Positions 32,416 through 44,054 of a stretch of DNA of 64,000 nucleotides are shown in pieces. The stretch lies in assembly GCA_012959785.1 (NCBI GenBank), contig DUCM01000017.1, positions 124,001 to 188,000 on the forward strand, written 5' to 3'. A program made the position numbers and the translations under genes. The notes under the pieces were generated by a model. The model was given only the letters and a program-made list of their open reading frames with translations, had not been told where the DNA came from and ran no database searches. Within the stretch, counting starts at the first letter, position 1, and each line of letters starts with the position of its first letter. This DNA comes from Planctomycetota bacterium (GTDB lineage: Bacteria > Planctomycetota > UBA1135 > GCA-002686595).

Positions 32416-34338
32416 TCAGTTGTTGACGCCGTCCTTGAAGCCCGCCTGCAGGGGAGCGTTGTCCCAGACATCGGGCCAGCCATCGTCATCGGAGTCCTTG
32501 CGCCAGGTAAGGTCCTGGCCATAGGCGACATCGACATTCACAACACAACTCGAGAGGATTGTCAGGCCGTCGATGTTCGTGATCGGGCCCTGAATGCGCG
32601 CTGGTGTGGAAAAAAGCCACTCCGCATTGAAGCGCTCGATGCCCGTGGCCATGCCAGCCACGATGTAACTGGCCTCGATCGCGCCGTCACCGGTGATATC
32701 GCAAGCCAGTGTCTCGATGTCGTAGAGCTGCATCTTGCGCAGCATGCCGAGCACCGCTTGGCGTTCCATCGGAGTAGCGGCCAGCCAGGCCTGGCGTGAG
32801 GCCGCGCCCTCCCCGTCGTGGCGCATGATGGCATCGCGCAGCGTCAGGCTCTGGCCGTCATGGCCCCAGGGGAATCCGCTGGCCACGCCCCAGAGCATCG
32901 GAGTGCGCCAGAGGGTGTTGACCGTTCCGCCAAAGTCCACTTCGGCAAAACCGGCCCCCATGTCGTGATGCTTGAGATCACTGAAGAAGCCGCGGATCTG
33001 AAAGCTGCCGCGGTTGGGCGTGTAGGTCCCGGCCAAGTAGGTGTAGAGCGGCACGAGTTCACCCTCGAGGCGCTGCGCCACGGAGTCGAAGTTCACCTCG
33101 ATATCGAACAGGCGCCGATCGCCAGCGAAGACGGCATCTTGGGAACGGATAGTCCAGTTGGGCGTGTGACAATCGGTGCAACCCATGGCTGCCATGGCCA
33201 AGACACCCTGGCGGTACTCAGCGTTCGTTCCCGCAAAAGCCGGGCGCGGCGCGTTGAGCATGAAGAACTCACCCAGGTCCAGGTCTCCCTCGCTGATCTC
33301 GCTCAGGTAGCCGTCACCATCGGGGTCATCGAGGCTGAACCCCAGTGGATCCCTTTGATTGCCGGCATCAGGCGCCTGGTGAGTCGCGGGAAACTGGATC
33401 GCCCCAGAGAGCGTCGGAAGGCTCACACCATCTCCGTCGGGATCGTTCAAGGTGCTCGGATCGAAGGCCTGCAGGCCGCCATGAGCGTTCCAGGGATCCC
33501 ATAGGAAGGCCCTGTTGGTCGGGTTGAGCGCTGAGCGTCCGCTGCCCTGCCCCCATCCCCAGACGATCATGCCGAAGTTGTAGCCGAAGGTCGTTAGGCC
33601 GTCGACGCTCGTCGCCCCGGGCACGACCCGTCCCGCGGCGTCGACATACCAGACACGAAAGATGTTGTTCAGCGAGGGACTGCCCGTGGCGCCACCGCTG
33701 AGCCGGGGGTTGCCATACTCGAGCATGCCGAAGGGGCCTGTGGCAGCCTGTACCCGGACGGGGATCGCGGCTGCCTGGGCCTCTGGGGCGCTGACCCAGC
33801 CGTCGCTGTTCGTGTCGATCTGCGACAAGATCTCGGCACGCACTTGGATCGCGAGCATTTCCACGATCCCCGCACCGTAGTAGTGAGGAGCCTGGCGTCC
33901 AAAGCCGGAGTCCTTGGAAAAGTTCGTTCCGCCGCCGGGATTGCCCTGGGGTAGATTGTGACAGCCCGAGCACGACACCTGGTTGTGGGCTGTGATCTTG
34001 GCTGTCGTGCCATCGGGCATCGGCCCGCCCAGATCGGCAATCGCCGAGAAGACTCCGTCGCGGGTGCGAAACTCCCTGAAGTTCAGATTCCGGCCGAGCT
34101 GATAAGCGAGGAAGGGATCACGCTTGATGAAGTAGGCCGTGCTACCCATATCGCTGGGGTTGTTCGAATGGATGGCGCGCACGCGCTTGTTCTTGACCGA
34201 TCGGCCGGACACATCGACAGCCGCGGCCACACCTGGTGTTTCGCTTCGCTCCGAATACTGGGCCGCTGCGTTGGCCGCACTGGCAACGGAGAACAGCAGG
34301 GACCAGGACAGATAGAGTGATACTTGTGTATTGGGCAT
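32416..34338 (-). CDS. Exported diheme cytochrome c with EF-hand-like loops (DHOR-like)
   Basis: Starting at ATG 34338 gives a clear signal peptide (VSLYLSWSLLFSVASAANAA). The 640-residue protein has two CxxCH sites, CSGCH (residues 123-127) and CTDCH in AAMGCTDCHTPN. The pattern resembles di-heme oxidoreductases of the 'thiol oxidoreductase' family: HNQVSCSGCHNLPQGN, PMLWGVASGFPWGHDGQSL and ADVDFGG-like AEVDFGGTVNTLWR. Calcium-loop-like stretches DTNSDGWVSAPEAQ, DDPDGDGYLSEI and DSDDDGWPDVWDN are spread along it. The Asp-rich tail is typical of planctomycete secreted proteins. Redox partner and substrate are unknown. Confidence 0.82.
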   Translation of the reverse strand: MPNTQVSLYLSWSLLFSVASAANAAAQYSERSETPGVAAAVDVSGRSVKNKRVRAIHSNNPSDMGSTAYFIKRDPFLAYQLGRNLNFREFRTRDGVFSAIADLGGPMPDGTTAKITAHNQVSCSGCHNLPQGNPGGGTNFSKDSGFGRQAPHYYGAGIVEMLAIQVRAEILSQIDTNSDGWVSAPEAQAAAIPVRVQAATGPFGMLEYGNPRLSGGATGSPSLNNIFRVWYVDAAGRVVPGATSVDGLTTFGYNFGMIVWGWGQGSGRSALNPTNRAFLWDPWNAHGGLQAFDPSTLNDPDGDGVSLPTLSGAIQFPATHQAPDAGNQRDPLGFSLDDPDGDGYLSEISEGDLDLGEFFMLNAPRPAFAGTNAEYRQGVLAMAAMGCTDCHTPNWTIRSQDAVFAGDRRLFDIEVNFDSVAQRLEGELVPLYTYLAGTYTPNRGSFQIRGFFSDLKHHDMGAGFAEVDFGGTVNTLWRTPMLWGVASGFPWGHDGQSLTLRDAIMRHDGEGAASRQAWLAATPMERQAVLGMLRKMQLYDIETLACDITGDGAIEASYIVAGMATGIERFNAEWLFSTPARIQGPITNIDGLTILSSCVVNVDVAYGQDLTWRKDSDDDGWPDVWDNAPLQAGFKDGVNN

Positions 34339-34893
34339 AAGACGATCCGTATTGACTATATTTATTGCTTCTTCAGCGTGTACCCCCCCCGCAAGACCCC
34401 CTCCCAGCACAATCTCGACAGTAACACAATGAGAAGATACCGCCGGAAAATCTGGCTGTGAACCGATTCCCTGCCCGCCGAAGCCCCCCCCCCGGTGTCA
34501 GGCCCTGGTGCGGGGCTGGTTGCTGCCGAAAAGTGCCCTCTGCCACGGCCCACGGCACGCTGTTCTCGGCTCGCGGGGCAACATCGGCTGCTCCATTCAG
34601 CCCCGCGAGTCCGAGTGGTTTCTGATCATGATCGAAGAGACCGCGCTCTCCCTGACTCGCAGCTACTCGTGGCCCCAAAGGCCGAGTGGGAAGCCCCCAG
34701 CAAATCTAAGGATCGCTTACAGGGTGTCGGAAGAGTCTGTCAATCACAAGAAGCCGACGCGCAACCACGAGTCGGCATCGCAGCAAGGCCCCAAGAGGTG
34801 TTCGGGCCACGGGAGCAGGAACTTGCTGCGCCTTGATTTGCGTTCGATGCTAGCCTCCTGGAGCATCCCGACTACTCAGGCAGCCAGGCCTAC
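34339..34893. other. 555-bp intergenic region between the pseudopilin and diheme cytochrome genes
   Basis: I find no convincing gene. Just upstream of the cytochrome start is an AT-rich patch (about 34351-34370). On the minus strand it contains TATAGT at 34355-34360, a plausible -10 box, but no good -35 is spaced correctly. The rest is ordinary-composition DNA with no strong repeat that I can see. Confidence 0.4.
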
Positions 34894-35529
34894 TCAGTCG
34901 AGGGTCAGCTTCTGAAGCGACTCGAGGGGCGACTCGGGCCCCACGAAGAGGATTTCGTCCTCTTTCTCCAGGAGCCCCTTCTCGCGCATCTCGAAGAGCT
35001 GAATACCCTTCACCGAGCCATCGGCGAAAAGCACATTGGTGGCCGTGCGGTGGTTCATGCCGCCGTCATTGTCATCGGCCACGAGGGCGTCCTTGCCGCT
35101 CTTCAAGCCGCGCAGAGGAAAACTCATGGTGTCGCGACCGGCGTAGGTCGAGAAGCTGCCGTCCACAAGCTCGATATCGGCGAACCACTCTTCGGGGTCG
35201 AGCTCGCCGATCTCCAGGATGCCCACATCCACGGCGGGGCAGGTGAGCTTCTTGGCGCTGGTCTCGGTGTTTTCCCAGGTGCCACTCTCGATCAGGATGG
35301 CGAAGAAGCGCACGCCGTTGTTCTCCTTGCGCGGCAGGCGCTTGTGATCGATCTCGAAGGACAAGAGGCCCTTGTAGATCTCGCGCAGGTTGGCCTGACA
35401 GCCCGTGACCTTGGCCTGGTCGATGGCCTCGGGGATCTTTGGCAGGAGGAAGGTCGCCAGCACCCCGATGATCAGGATCACCGCCAGGAGTTCGATCAAG
35501 GTGAAGCCAGCGCGGCGCGTGGCCTGCAT
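34894..35529 (-). CDS. Type II/IV pseudopilin-like protein with prepilin leader
   Basis: I choose ATG 35529 because AGGA precedes it at a normal distance, while the in-frame ATG at 35550 has no ribosome site. The 211-residue product begins MQATRRAGFTLIELLAVILI, a class III (prepilin) leader cleaved before Phe, with the Glu at +5. The C-terminal part contains NHRTATNVLFADGSVK, the H-x9-DG-type tail common in planctomycete pseudopilins. It likely belongs to a type II secretion-like pseudopilus or to a structural surface fibre. No secretion ATPase is nearby. It is followed upstream by metK on the same strand, 106 bp away. Confidence 0.85.
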   Translation of the reverse strand: MQATRRAGFTLIELLAVILIIGVLATFLLPKIPEAIDQAKVTGCQANLREIYKGLLSFEIDHKRLPRKENNGVRFFAILIESGTWENTETSAKKLTCPAVDVGILEIGELDPEEWFADIELVDGSFSTYAGRDTMSFPLRGLKSGKDALVADDNDGGMNHRTATNVLFADGSVKGIQLFEMREKGLLEKEDEILFVGPESPLESLQKLTLD

Positions 35530-35635
35530 CGGAAGGGTCCTAGCTTGCATGGGAACCGAGGAGAGGTCGAGGGGTGCGAAGGACTGTCAGGCGTAAAGCC
35601 TGCGGCCCCGGTTGTACCCCAGCGCCCCCGTCAAG

Positions 35636-36826
35636 TCACCCAACCAGGCTGCCAACCGCGTCTTTCAGCTCGGCAATGCGGTTGGTGGCCTCCCAGGGGA
35701 ACTCATCCCGGCCGAAGTGGCCGTGGTAGGCAGTGCGCTCGTAGATCGGGCGCTTGAGCTGCAAGTCGGCCAGGATGCAAGCCGGGCGCAGGTCGAAGAC
35801 CGTGCCCACGGCGGTGTCCAGGACCTCGTCGGGCACATTGCCGGTGCCGAAGGTGTCCACCCGCAGCGAAAGCGGCCGAGCGACGCCGATGGCGTAAGAG
35901 AGTTGCACCTCGCAGCGGTCGGCCAGGCCGGCAGCCACAATGTTCTTGGCCACCCAACGCGAGGCGTAGGCCGCCGAGCGGTCCACCTTGGAGGGGTCCT
36001 TGCCAGAGAAGGCACCCCCGCCGTGGCGACCCATGCCGCCGTAGGTGTCCACGATGATCTTGCGACCGGTCAAGCCGCAGTCACCATGAGGACCACCCAG
36101 GACGAAACGGCCCGTGGGGTTGATGTGGTAGATCGTGTCCTCGTCGAGGAACTCCGTGGGGATGACGGCCTTGACGCACTTCTCGATCACCTCAGAGCGG
36201 ATCTCGGCCAGGACGGCGGCCTCTTCGGTATGGCCTCCCACCTCGGGATCGTGTTGGGTTGAGATGACCACGGTGTGCACGCGCACGGGCTTGCCATTTT
36301 CGTACTCCACGGTGACCTGACTTTTCGAGTCGGGACGCAACCAGGCCAGCTCGCCGCTCTGACGCAAGTCTGCGAGTTTCTCCACCAGGCGGTGCGAGTA
36401 GTGAATCGGGAAGGGCATCAGGTTGGGAGTCTCGTTGCAGGCGTAGCCGAACATCAAGCCCTGATCGCCTGCGCCCTGTTCTTCGTGCAAGCCTTCGCCA
36501 GCCGAAACACCCTGACTGATGTCGGGCGATTGGCGGTCGAGGGTGACCATCACAGCGCAGGTGTCGCCGTTTATGCCGTAGGCGTCGGTGGTGTATCCGA
36601 TGCGCTTGATCGTGTCGCGCACGATGGTTTGGTAGTCGATGCGCGCGTTGGTAGTGATCTCACCGGCGATGACCGCCAGCCCCGTGGTGACCATGGTCTC
36701 GCAGGCCACCCGGCTCTCGGGATCCTGGGCCAGGAGAGCATCGAGGATCGCGTCCGAGACCTGGTCGGCCACCTTGTCGGGGTGCCCCATGGATACGGAC
36801 TCGGAAGTGAAGAACTGTCGCGACAT
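35636..36826 (-). CDS. metK: S-adenosylmethionine synthetase
   Basis: This 396-residue enzyme makes SAM from methionine and ATP. Family motifs are present: [20 protein letters not shown], the hexapeptide-like [43 protein letters not shown], and the P-loop [23 protein letters not shown] 36826 is the normal start. A hairpin-forming leader lies in the 112 bp upstream. The gene follows secA and waaA on the same strand. Confidence 0.97.
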   Translation of the reverse strand: MSRQFFTSESVSMGHPDKVADQVSDAILDALLAQDPESRVACETMVTTGLAVIAGEITTNARIDYQTIVRDTIKRIGYTTDAYGINGDTCAVMVTLDRQSPDISQGVSAGEGLHEEQGAGDQGLMFGYACNETPNLMPFPIHYSHRLVEKLADLRQSGELAWLRPDSKSQVTVEYENGKPVRVHTVVISTQHDPEVGGHTEEAAVLAEIRSEVIEKCVKAVIPTEFLDEDTIYHINPTGRFVLGGPHGDCGLTGRKIIVDTYGGMGRHGGGAFSGKDPSKVDRSAAYASRWVAKNIVAAGLADRCEVQLSYAIGVARPLSLRVDTFGTGNVPDEVLDTAVGTVFDLRPACILADLQLKRPIYERTAYHGHFGRDEFPWEATNRIAELKDAVGSLVG

Positions 36827-36857
36827 GAGAAGCCTTTGTTGCTCGGGGGATCGGGGA

Positions 36858-36896
36858 GGGACGCAAACCGGTTATCCAGGACCCTTAGAGCGTCCC
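36858..36896 (-). promoter_or_regulatory. Structured leader upstream of metK
   Basis: On the minus strand the 5' leader of metK contains GGGACGC (36896-36890) pairing with GCGTCCC (36864-36858), a 7-bp stem around 25 nt. The loop holds CTGGATAACCGG, which could pair further. It does not match the SAM-I or SAM-II consensus that I can recall. It could be a regulatory leader or a terminator of the waaA transcript; there is no T-run. Confidence 0.3.
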
Positions 36897-36938
36897 CAGA
36901 GGAGGGTCAGTGCTGGAGAGTCTTTCGGTATGTAGCCC

Positions 36939-38342
36939 TCAAAGCCTGTGGGCAGCAGGCTTGTTGGAGGGAAATAGTAACTCCGATTTCCCACTATGAC
37001 CACGGCCGAGGAGACATCGCTCCTGTAAAGCGACCAAGGTGCGGCTCGTGGCGCCCCGCTGGTCCGCGACGGCAGCCTGCCCGCGGGTGCCCATTTCCGC
37101 CCTCAAATGGGGATCTTCGAGGAGTTCGGCCAGAGCTGGAGCCAATGCCTCGAGCCCCGCCAGGCGCCGGGCGGCGCCCCTGGACTCGAGCAGACTGGCT
37201 TCAAACTCAAAGTTTTCCACATGCGGCCCGTAGATCACGGCGCGCCCCGCCGCCGCGGGCTCAAGCATGTTCTGGCCGCCGTGGGGCACCAGACTGCCGC
37301 CGATGAAGACCAGGTCGGCCAGGCCAAGGAGGCCTTCGAGCTCGCCGATGCTGTCCACCACGAGAGGCTGGGATGGGTCGGGGCGCGCGCCGGCCCGCAG
37401 GCTCGAGAGGAGCTGGGCCGAGACGCCCAAATCGGCCAAGCTCGCCAGCACGGACTCGGCGCGGCCTGGGTGGCGGGGCACCAGCACCAAACGCACACCC
37501 GGAGCAACCCTTCGCCAGGCTTCCACCAGATAGCGTTCCTCGGGCTCGTGGGTGCTGCCCGCACAGAGCACGAGCTGCCCCTCGGCCGGACCGGTCAGAC
37601 GGCGCAGCTCCGCGGGCACTTCCAAGGGTCCCGTGCCCAGGCCGTCGGCCTTGATGTTGCCGGTGATCAGGATGCGTTCGTCACCTTCGGCCAGGTCGGC
37701 GAAGCGCGCGGCGTACTCCTCGTTTTGCACGCAGAACAGGCTGATGCGATTGAACTGGGGCAGCAGGTGGCGGAAGGAGCGATAGCGCTTAAAACTCGAC
37801 GCGGTGATGCGCCCATTGACCACGGCCACGGGAATCCCCATGCGGTTGGCCGAGCGCAGGAAGTTGGGCCAGATCTCGAGTTCCACGAGCACCACGCATA
37901 CCGGCGCCACACGCCGCAGGAAGCGCCGCACAAGCCAAGTGGGATCGACGGGAAAGCGCACCACCCGGTGCTTTGGATAGACCTTCTCGGCGATGGTCAC
38001 GCCGGTGTCGGTGGTGGTGGAAAGCACGATCTCCAACTCGGGATGTTCACGCTCGAAGAGCGCGACGAGGGCTGCGGCGGCCTTGACCTCCCCCACCGAC
38101 ACGCCGTGGATCAGAACCCGGCGGCGCTGGCCGGTGCAGGGTGCCGCGGGCAGGTCGAATCCCAGGCGGCCGAACACCATGCGCCGGAAGGCGGGTTCGC
38201 GCCAGGCTCTCCAGACCCACCAGGGGCTTCCCGCGAGGATCGCCAGCCACCACAGGGTGTCGTAGAGGACGTGCAGCCCAAACCGCAAGACACCCGGGCC
38301 GGGGTCCTCGATGATTGGCGCGGGCGGCGAGCCAGGTGTCAT
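36939..38342 (-). CDS. waaA: 3-deoxy-D-manno-octulosonic acid (Kdo) transferase
   Basis: WaaA adds Kdo to the lipid A precursor at the inner membrane. I start at ATG 38342, 16 nt after the secA stop; the longer open frame would overlap secA. The 467-residue protein has an N-terminal anchor (LHVLYDTLWWLAILAG) and the catalytic Glu in HGVSVGEVKAAAALV. It also has STTTDTGVTIAEKVYPKH, ELEIWPNFLRSANRMGIPVA, CAGSTHEPEERYLVEAW and FIGGSLVPHGGQNMLEPAA. Its presence implies Kdo-containing LPS in this organism. It is probably co-transcribed with secA. Confidence 0.95.
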   Translation of the reverse strand: MTPGSPPAPIIEDPGPGVLRFGLHVLYDTLWWLAILAGSPWWVWRAWREPAFRRMVFGRLGFDLPAAPCTGQRRRVLIHGVSVGEVKAAAALVALFEREHPELEIVLSTTTDTGVTIAEKVYPKHRVVRFPVDPTWLVRRFLRRVAPVCVVLVELEIWPNFLRSANRMGIPVAVVNGRITASSFKRYRSFRHLLPQFNRISLFCVQNEEYAARFADLAEGDERILITGNIKADGLGTGPLEVPAELRRLTGPAEGQLVLCAGSTHEPEERYLVEAWRRVAPGVRLVLVPRHPGRAESVLASLADLGVSAQLLSSLRAGARPDPSQPLVVDSIGELEGLLGLADLVFIGGSLVPHGGQNMLEPAAAGRAVIYGPHVENFEFEASLLESRGAARRLAGLEALAPALAELLEDPHLRAEMGTRGQAAVADQRGATSRTLVALQERCLLGRGHSGKSELLFPSNKPAAHRL

Positions 38343-38358
38343 GGGCGCAGCGGCAGGC

Positions 38359-41262
<2,904 letters not shown>

Positions 41263-41277
41263 GTATCCAGTATCCGG

Positions 41278-41306
41278 TGTTCAAGCGCAGAAATGTTCAA
41301 GCGCAG
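41278..41306. repeat. 13-bp direct repeat in the secA leader
   Basis: TGTTCAAGCGCAG occurs at 41278-41290 and again at 41294-41306, separated by AAA. The pair begins 15 bp upstream of the secA start codon, so it would lie within or next to the ribosome-binding region of the secA message. Confidence 0.6.
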
Positions 41307-41440
41307 GGAGCCCTGGCAAACGCGCAGTTGAGCCGTCTCGCCGGGCGCGCGGGCGACTATTGTTCATTGGATAGGACTCCCGGGGAAGCCAGCAGCCCCG
41401 AAACTTGCATTCTGGGGCTGAAAGATCCGGCTCCGGGCAC

Positions 41441-42289
41441 TCAGGAACCCGCCCGCAGCTCCGGTGGGAGCAGCTCGTCGAGCATCTTGAAAAGGAGCTC
41501 GCGGGGGTAGGGCTTGCGCAAGAGCCCGCTGACGCGCTGCATGCGCCCCATATCGATGGAAGAGGCCGTGGCCAGGAGCACCGGCAGGTCCACCGTGCGC
41601 GAGTTGGCGCGCAGGCGGTCCAGGACCTCCTCGCCGTCAAGTTCAGGCATGGAGAAGTCCAGCACCACGAGGTCGGGCAGGGGGTCATGGCGCAGGCGCT
41701 CGAGCACCTGGCGGCCGTCGTAGGCCACCTCCACGGTGTAGCCGCGGGCCTCGAGCAGGGCCTCGAGGCCCAGGGCCACGCCCTGTTCATCGTCCACCAC
41801 CAGCAGCCTGCCGCATCGATTCGCGCCGCGCTCGACCCGCGCCAGGCCCTCGGCCAGGCGCTTGAGATCCTCGTTGGTGGGCAAGCCCGCATCCGCCCAG
41901 GCCTTCTCGATCTTGACCTTGAGCGCCTGGTTCTCTTGCTTGAGGCTCTGCCACTCGGGGAAGTCGGGGCTCTCGGCAGGAATGTCGAGCCTGTCGTGGG
42001 TGTCCACCGAGAAGAAGTACTCGTGATCGACGAGGTACTCCTGCAAAACGAACTTCATGAAGGGATAGGATTCGTTGCCGAGCCTGAGGGTGTAGCGCGC
42101 GCAGGCCGGCCCGCCTCTCACATCACCGCTGGAGGTGAACAGCCGCAGGACTTCCTTGATCGAGCTCAGCCCTTGTAGCCTGGTGGGATCGAACCAGGGG
42201 TTGGCAACTTCTCCGCGGGGCCAGGCGCGCTGCATGTAGAGCTCCACCGCCTGGCGCACATGAGCGGGAGTGAGATCATCGAGGCGCAT
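41441..42289 (-). CDS. Response regulator with unusual N-terminal domain
   Basis: ATG 42289 lies 2 nt after the pyrD stop and gives 282 residues. Residues about 1-140 are an unassigned domain (RLDDLTPAHVRQAVELYMQR, TLRLGNESYPFMKFVLQEYL, DHEYFFSVDTHDRLDI). A short coiled coil follows (SLKQENQALKVKIEKAW). Residues about 160-280 are a receiver domain: LLVVDDEQGVALGLEALLEA, phospho-acceptor Asp in PDLVVLDFSMPELDGEEVL, the Thr region PVLLATASS, and Lys in LRKPYPRELL. There is no DNA-binding output domain, so it may act by protein contact. No histidine kinase is adjacent. Confidence 0.85.
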   Translation of the reverse strand: MRLDDLTPAHVRQAVELYMQRAWPRGEVANPWFDPTRLQGLSSIKEVLRLFTSSGDVRGGPACARYTLRLGNESYPFMKFVLQEYLVDHEYFFSVDTHDRLDIPAESPDFPEWQSLKQENQALKVKIEKAWADAGLPTNEDLKRLAEGLARVERGANRCGRLLVVDDEQGVALGLEALLEARGYTVEVAYDGRQVLERLRHDPLPDLVVLDFSMPELDGEEVLDRLRANSRTVDLPVLLATASSIDMGRMQRVSGLLRKPYPRELLFKMLDELLPPELRAGS

Positions 42290-42291
42290 GG

Positions 42292-43218
42292 CTACTTGGC
42301 GGAGAGGTGGCGCTCGAGGCTGCCACGCACCTGGGCTATGGACTCGAGGCCTGCGGCTTCGAGTCGGGCGGCGAGGTCGGCGGCGAGGTGCCCGAGCAGG
42401 CCCGGGTCGCTGAAGGAAGCCGTGCCCACCTGCACCGCGGCGCAACCCACGGCCAAAAACTCGAGCACATCATCGGCGTCAGCGATACCGCCGCAGCCCA
42501 GGACGGGAATCGACACGGCCTGGACGCATTCCCAGGCGCAACGCAAGGCCACGGGTTTGATCCCCTGGCCCGAATAGCCGCCCATCACCGTGGCCAGCCC
42601 CGGTTTCCCGCTGCGCCAGTCGACCTGCATGCCTAGCAGGGTGTTGACTGCCGTGATGCCATCGGCGCCGCCCTGCTCCACCGCCACAGCCAACTCGGCG
42701 ATGCGGCTCACATTGGGCGAGAGCTTGGCGAAGATAGGCTTGCTGGTGGCCTCGCGCACCGCGCGCACACAGCGTTCGGCCAGGGCCGGATCGGTGGAGA
42801 AAGGCAGGCGCCCGCCCTGCACATTGGGACACGAAAGGTTGATCTCAAGCGCGTCGATTTCGCTGCGCTCGTCGAGCAGGGCGGCGAGGCGCGCGTACTC
42901 CTCGGGAGACTCGCCGCCGATGTTGCAGAAGATGCGCGTGTCTGCTCCGGCCACCTCGGGCAGGGTCTCCGCCAGGTAGGTTTCGAGGCCGCGGTTTTCG
43001 AGGCCGATGGAGTTCAGAAAACCGGCTTCGGTCTCGTGGATGCGCGGTGCCGGATTGCCCGGGCGCGGGCGCAAAGTGACGGTCTTGCTCACCAGGCCAC
43101 CCAGGCGCTCGGGCGGCGCGAACTGCTCCATTTCCAGGCCGTGGCCAAAAGTCCCCGAGGCGGACAGGATCGGATTGGCGAGTTGCAGCTCGCCCAAGGT
43201 GACGGCCAGACTGGGCAT
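42292..43218 (-). CDS. pyrD: Dihydroorotate dehydrogenase, class 1B-like
   Basis: This 308-residue flavoprotein oxidises dihydroorotate to orotate in pyrimidine synthesis. It has ANPILSASGTFGHG, NSIGLENRGLETYL, the substrate loop ALEINLSCPNVQGGRLPF with the catalytic Cys expected of class 1, FAKLSPNVSRIAELA, and GCGGIADADDVLEFLAVGC. Class 1B partners with an iron-sulfur PyrK subunit, which is not in this window. The gene is 60 bp after lspA and directly before the response regulator, all on the minus strand. Confidence 0.95.
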   Translation of the reverse strand: MPSLAVTLGELQLANPILSASGTFGHGLEMEQFAPPERLGGLVSKTVTLRPRPGNPAPRIHETEAGFLNSIGLENRGLETYLAETLPEVAGADTRIFCNIGGESPEEYARLAALLDERSEIDALEINLSCPNVQGGRLPFSTDPALAERCVRAVREATSKPIFAKLSPNVSRIAELAVAVEQGGADGITAVNTLLGMQVDWRSGKPGLATVMGGYSGQGIKPVALRCAWECVQAVSIPVLGCGGIADADDVLEFLAVGCAAVQVGTASFSDPGLLGHLAADLAARLEAAGLESIAQVRGSLERHLSAK

Positions 43219-43278
43219 GGGCTTTCAACCTATGCCCTCCGGGGCGAGGGAGCAACGCTGCCCGGTGGAAATCTGGAA

Positions 43279-43875
43279 TCACTCCGCCCCGCCGTTCTCC
43301 TCGGCATCAGCCCCGCCGTTCTTCTCGGCATGAGCCCCAGTGCCCTGCTCGGGATCCTCCTTGAAACTCGATAGCAACAGGATCACAGCCCCCACGCTGA
43401 TACAGGAGTCGGCCACATTGAAGGTGGGAAAGTGCCAGTCCCAGGCTCCGAAGTAGACATCGATGAAGTCGCGCACACGACCGAACTCGAGGCTCTTTTG
43501 CAGCCCCGAATTGAACGCTCCGCGGGTGAGGTTGTCGTAGAGGTTGCCGAGGGCACCCGCCAAGACCAGCACCAGGGCCCAGGAGAGCCATAGCTGACGG
43601 GCCGGCGAGCGCCAGAGCAGGACGCTGAGGAAGGTCACGGCCAGGATGCGCCCGCCCACAAGCAGGTACGGCATGGAGGCGAAACGCCCAAAGGCAGCAC
43701 CGGCGTTCTCCGAGCGCATGAAGGTCAACCAGCCCACGCCCTCACCCAGGATGTGCATGCGCGAGTGGCCGTGGGCGTCGCGCACCAGATCCGTGGCACT
43801 CTCCAGGGCGGCGAAAACGCCAGCCTTGCTCCACAAATCGAGAATCACGAGCAGCACCACCACCAAGGCGCGCAT
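43279..43875 (-). CDS. lspA: Signal peptidase II (prolipoprotein peptidase)
   Basis: LspA cleaves lipoprotein signals in the inner membrane. ATG 43875 places the first helix (RALVVVLLVILDLWSKAG) at the start. An upstream in-frame start at 43992 would add a Pro-rich stretch. The 198-residue protein has four hydrophobic segments, ENAGAAFG, and the catalytic Asp motifs NLYDNL and FNVADSCIS, with RVRDFIDVYF between. Its tail is a small hydrophilic repeat (AEKNGGADAEENGGAE) coded by 24-bp tandem units. It serves the several lipoproteins predicted in this window. Confidence 0.9.
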   Translation of the reverse strand: MRALVVVLLVILDLWSKAGVFAALESATDLVRDAHGHSRMHILGEGVGWLTFMRSENAGAAFGRFASMPYLLVGGRILAVTFLSVLLWRSPARQLWLSWALVLVLAGALGNLYDNLTRGAFNSGLQKSLEFGRVRDFIDVYFGAWDWHFPTFNVADSCISVGAVILLLSSFKEDPEQGTGAHAEKNGGADAEENGGAE

Positions 43876-44054
43876 ACAGCGCAGGCGCGAAGAAGGGGCA
43901 GGGGAGGAGGTCACGGGGGGCGGGGTCAGCGGGAGAGCCCCGAAACCGAGCGGGGAGCGCGGGAGTATAGGCAGGCCAGGAGCAGCGCTCAAGATCCTCT
44001 CACCAGCAGGCCCCCACTCTTGCAGCCCGACGCCAAAGGGGCCATCTTGCTCTG

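Noticed and set aside
36827-36938. A SAM-I, SAM-II or SAM/SAH riboswitch in front of metK
   Set aside because: The leader lacks the conserved core sequences I know for these classes. I list it only as a structured leader.
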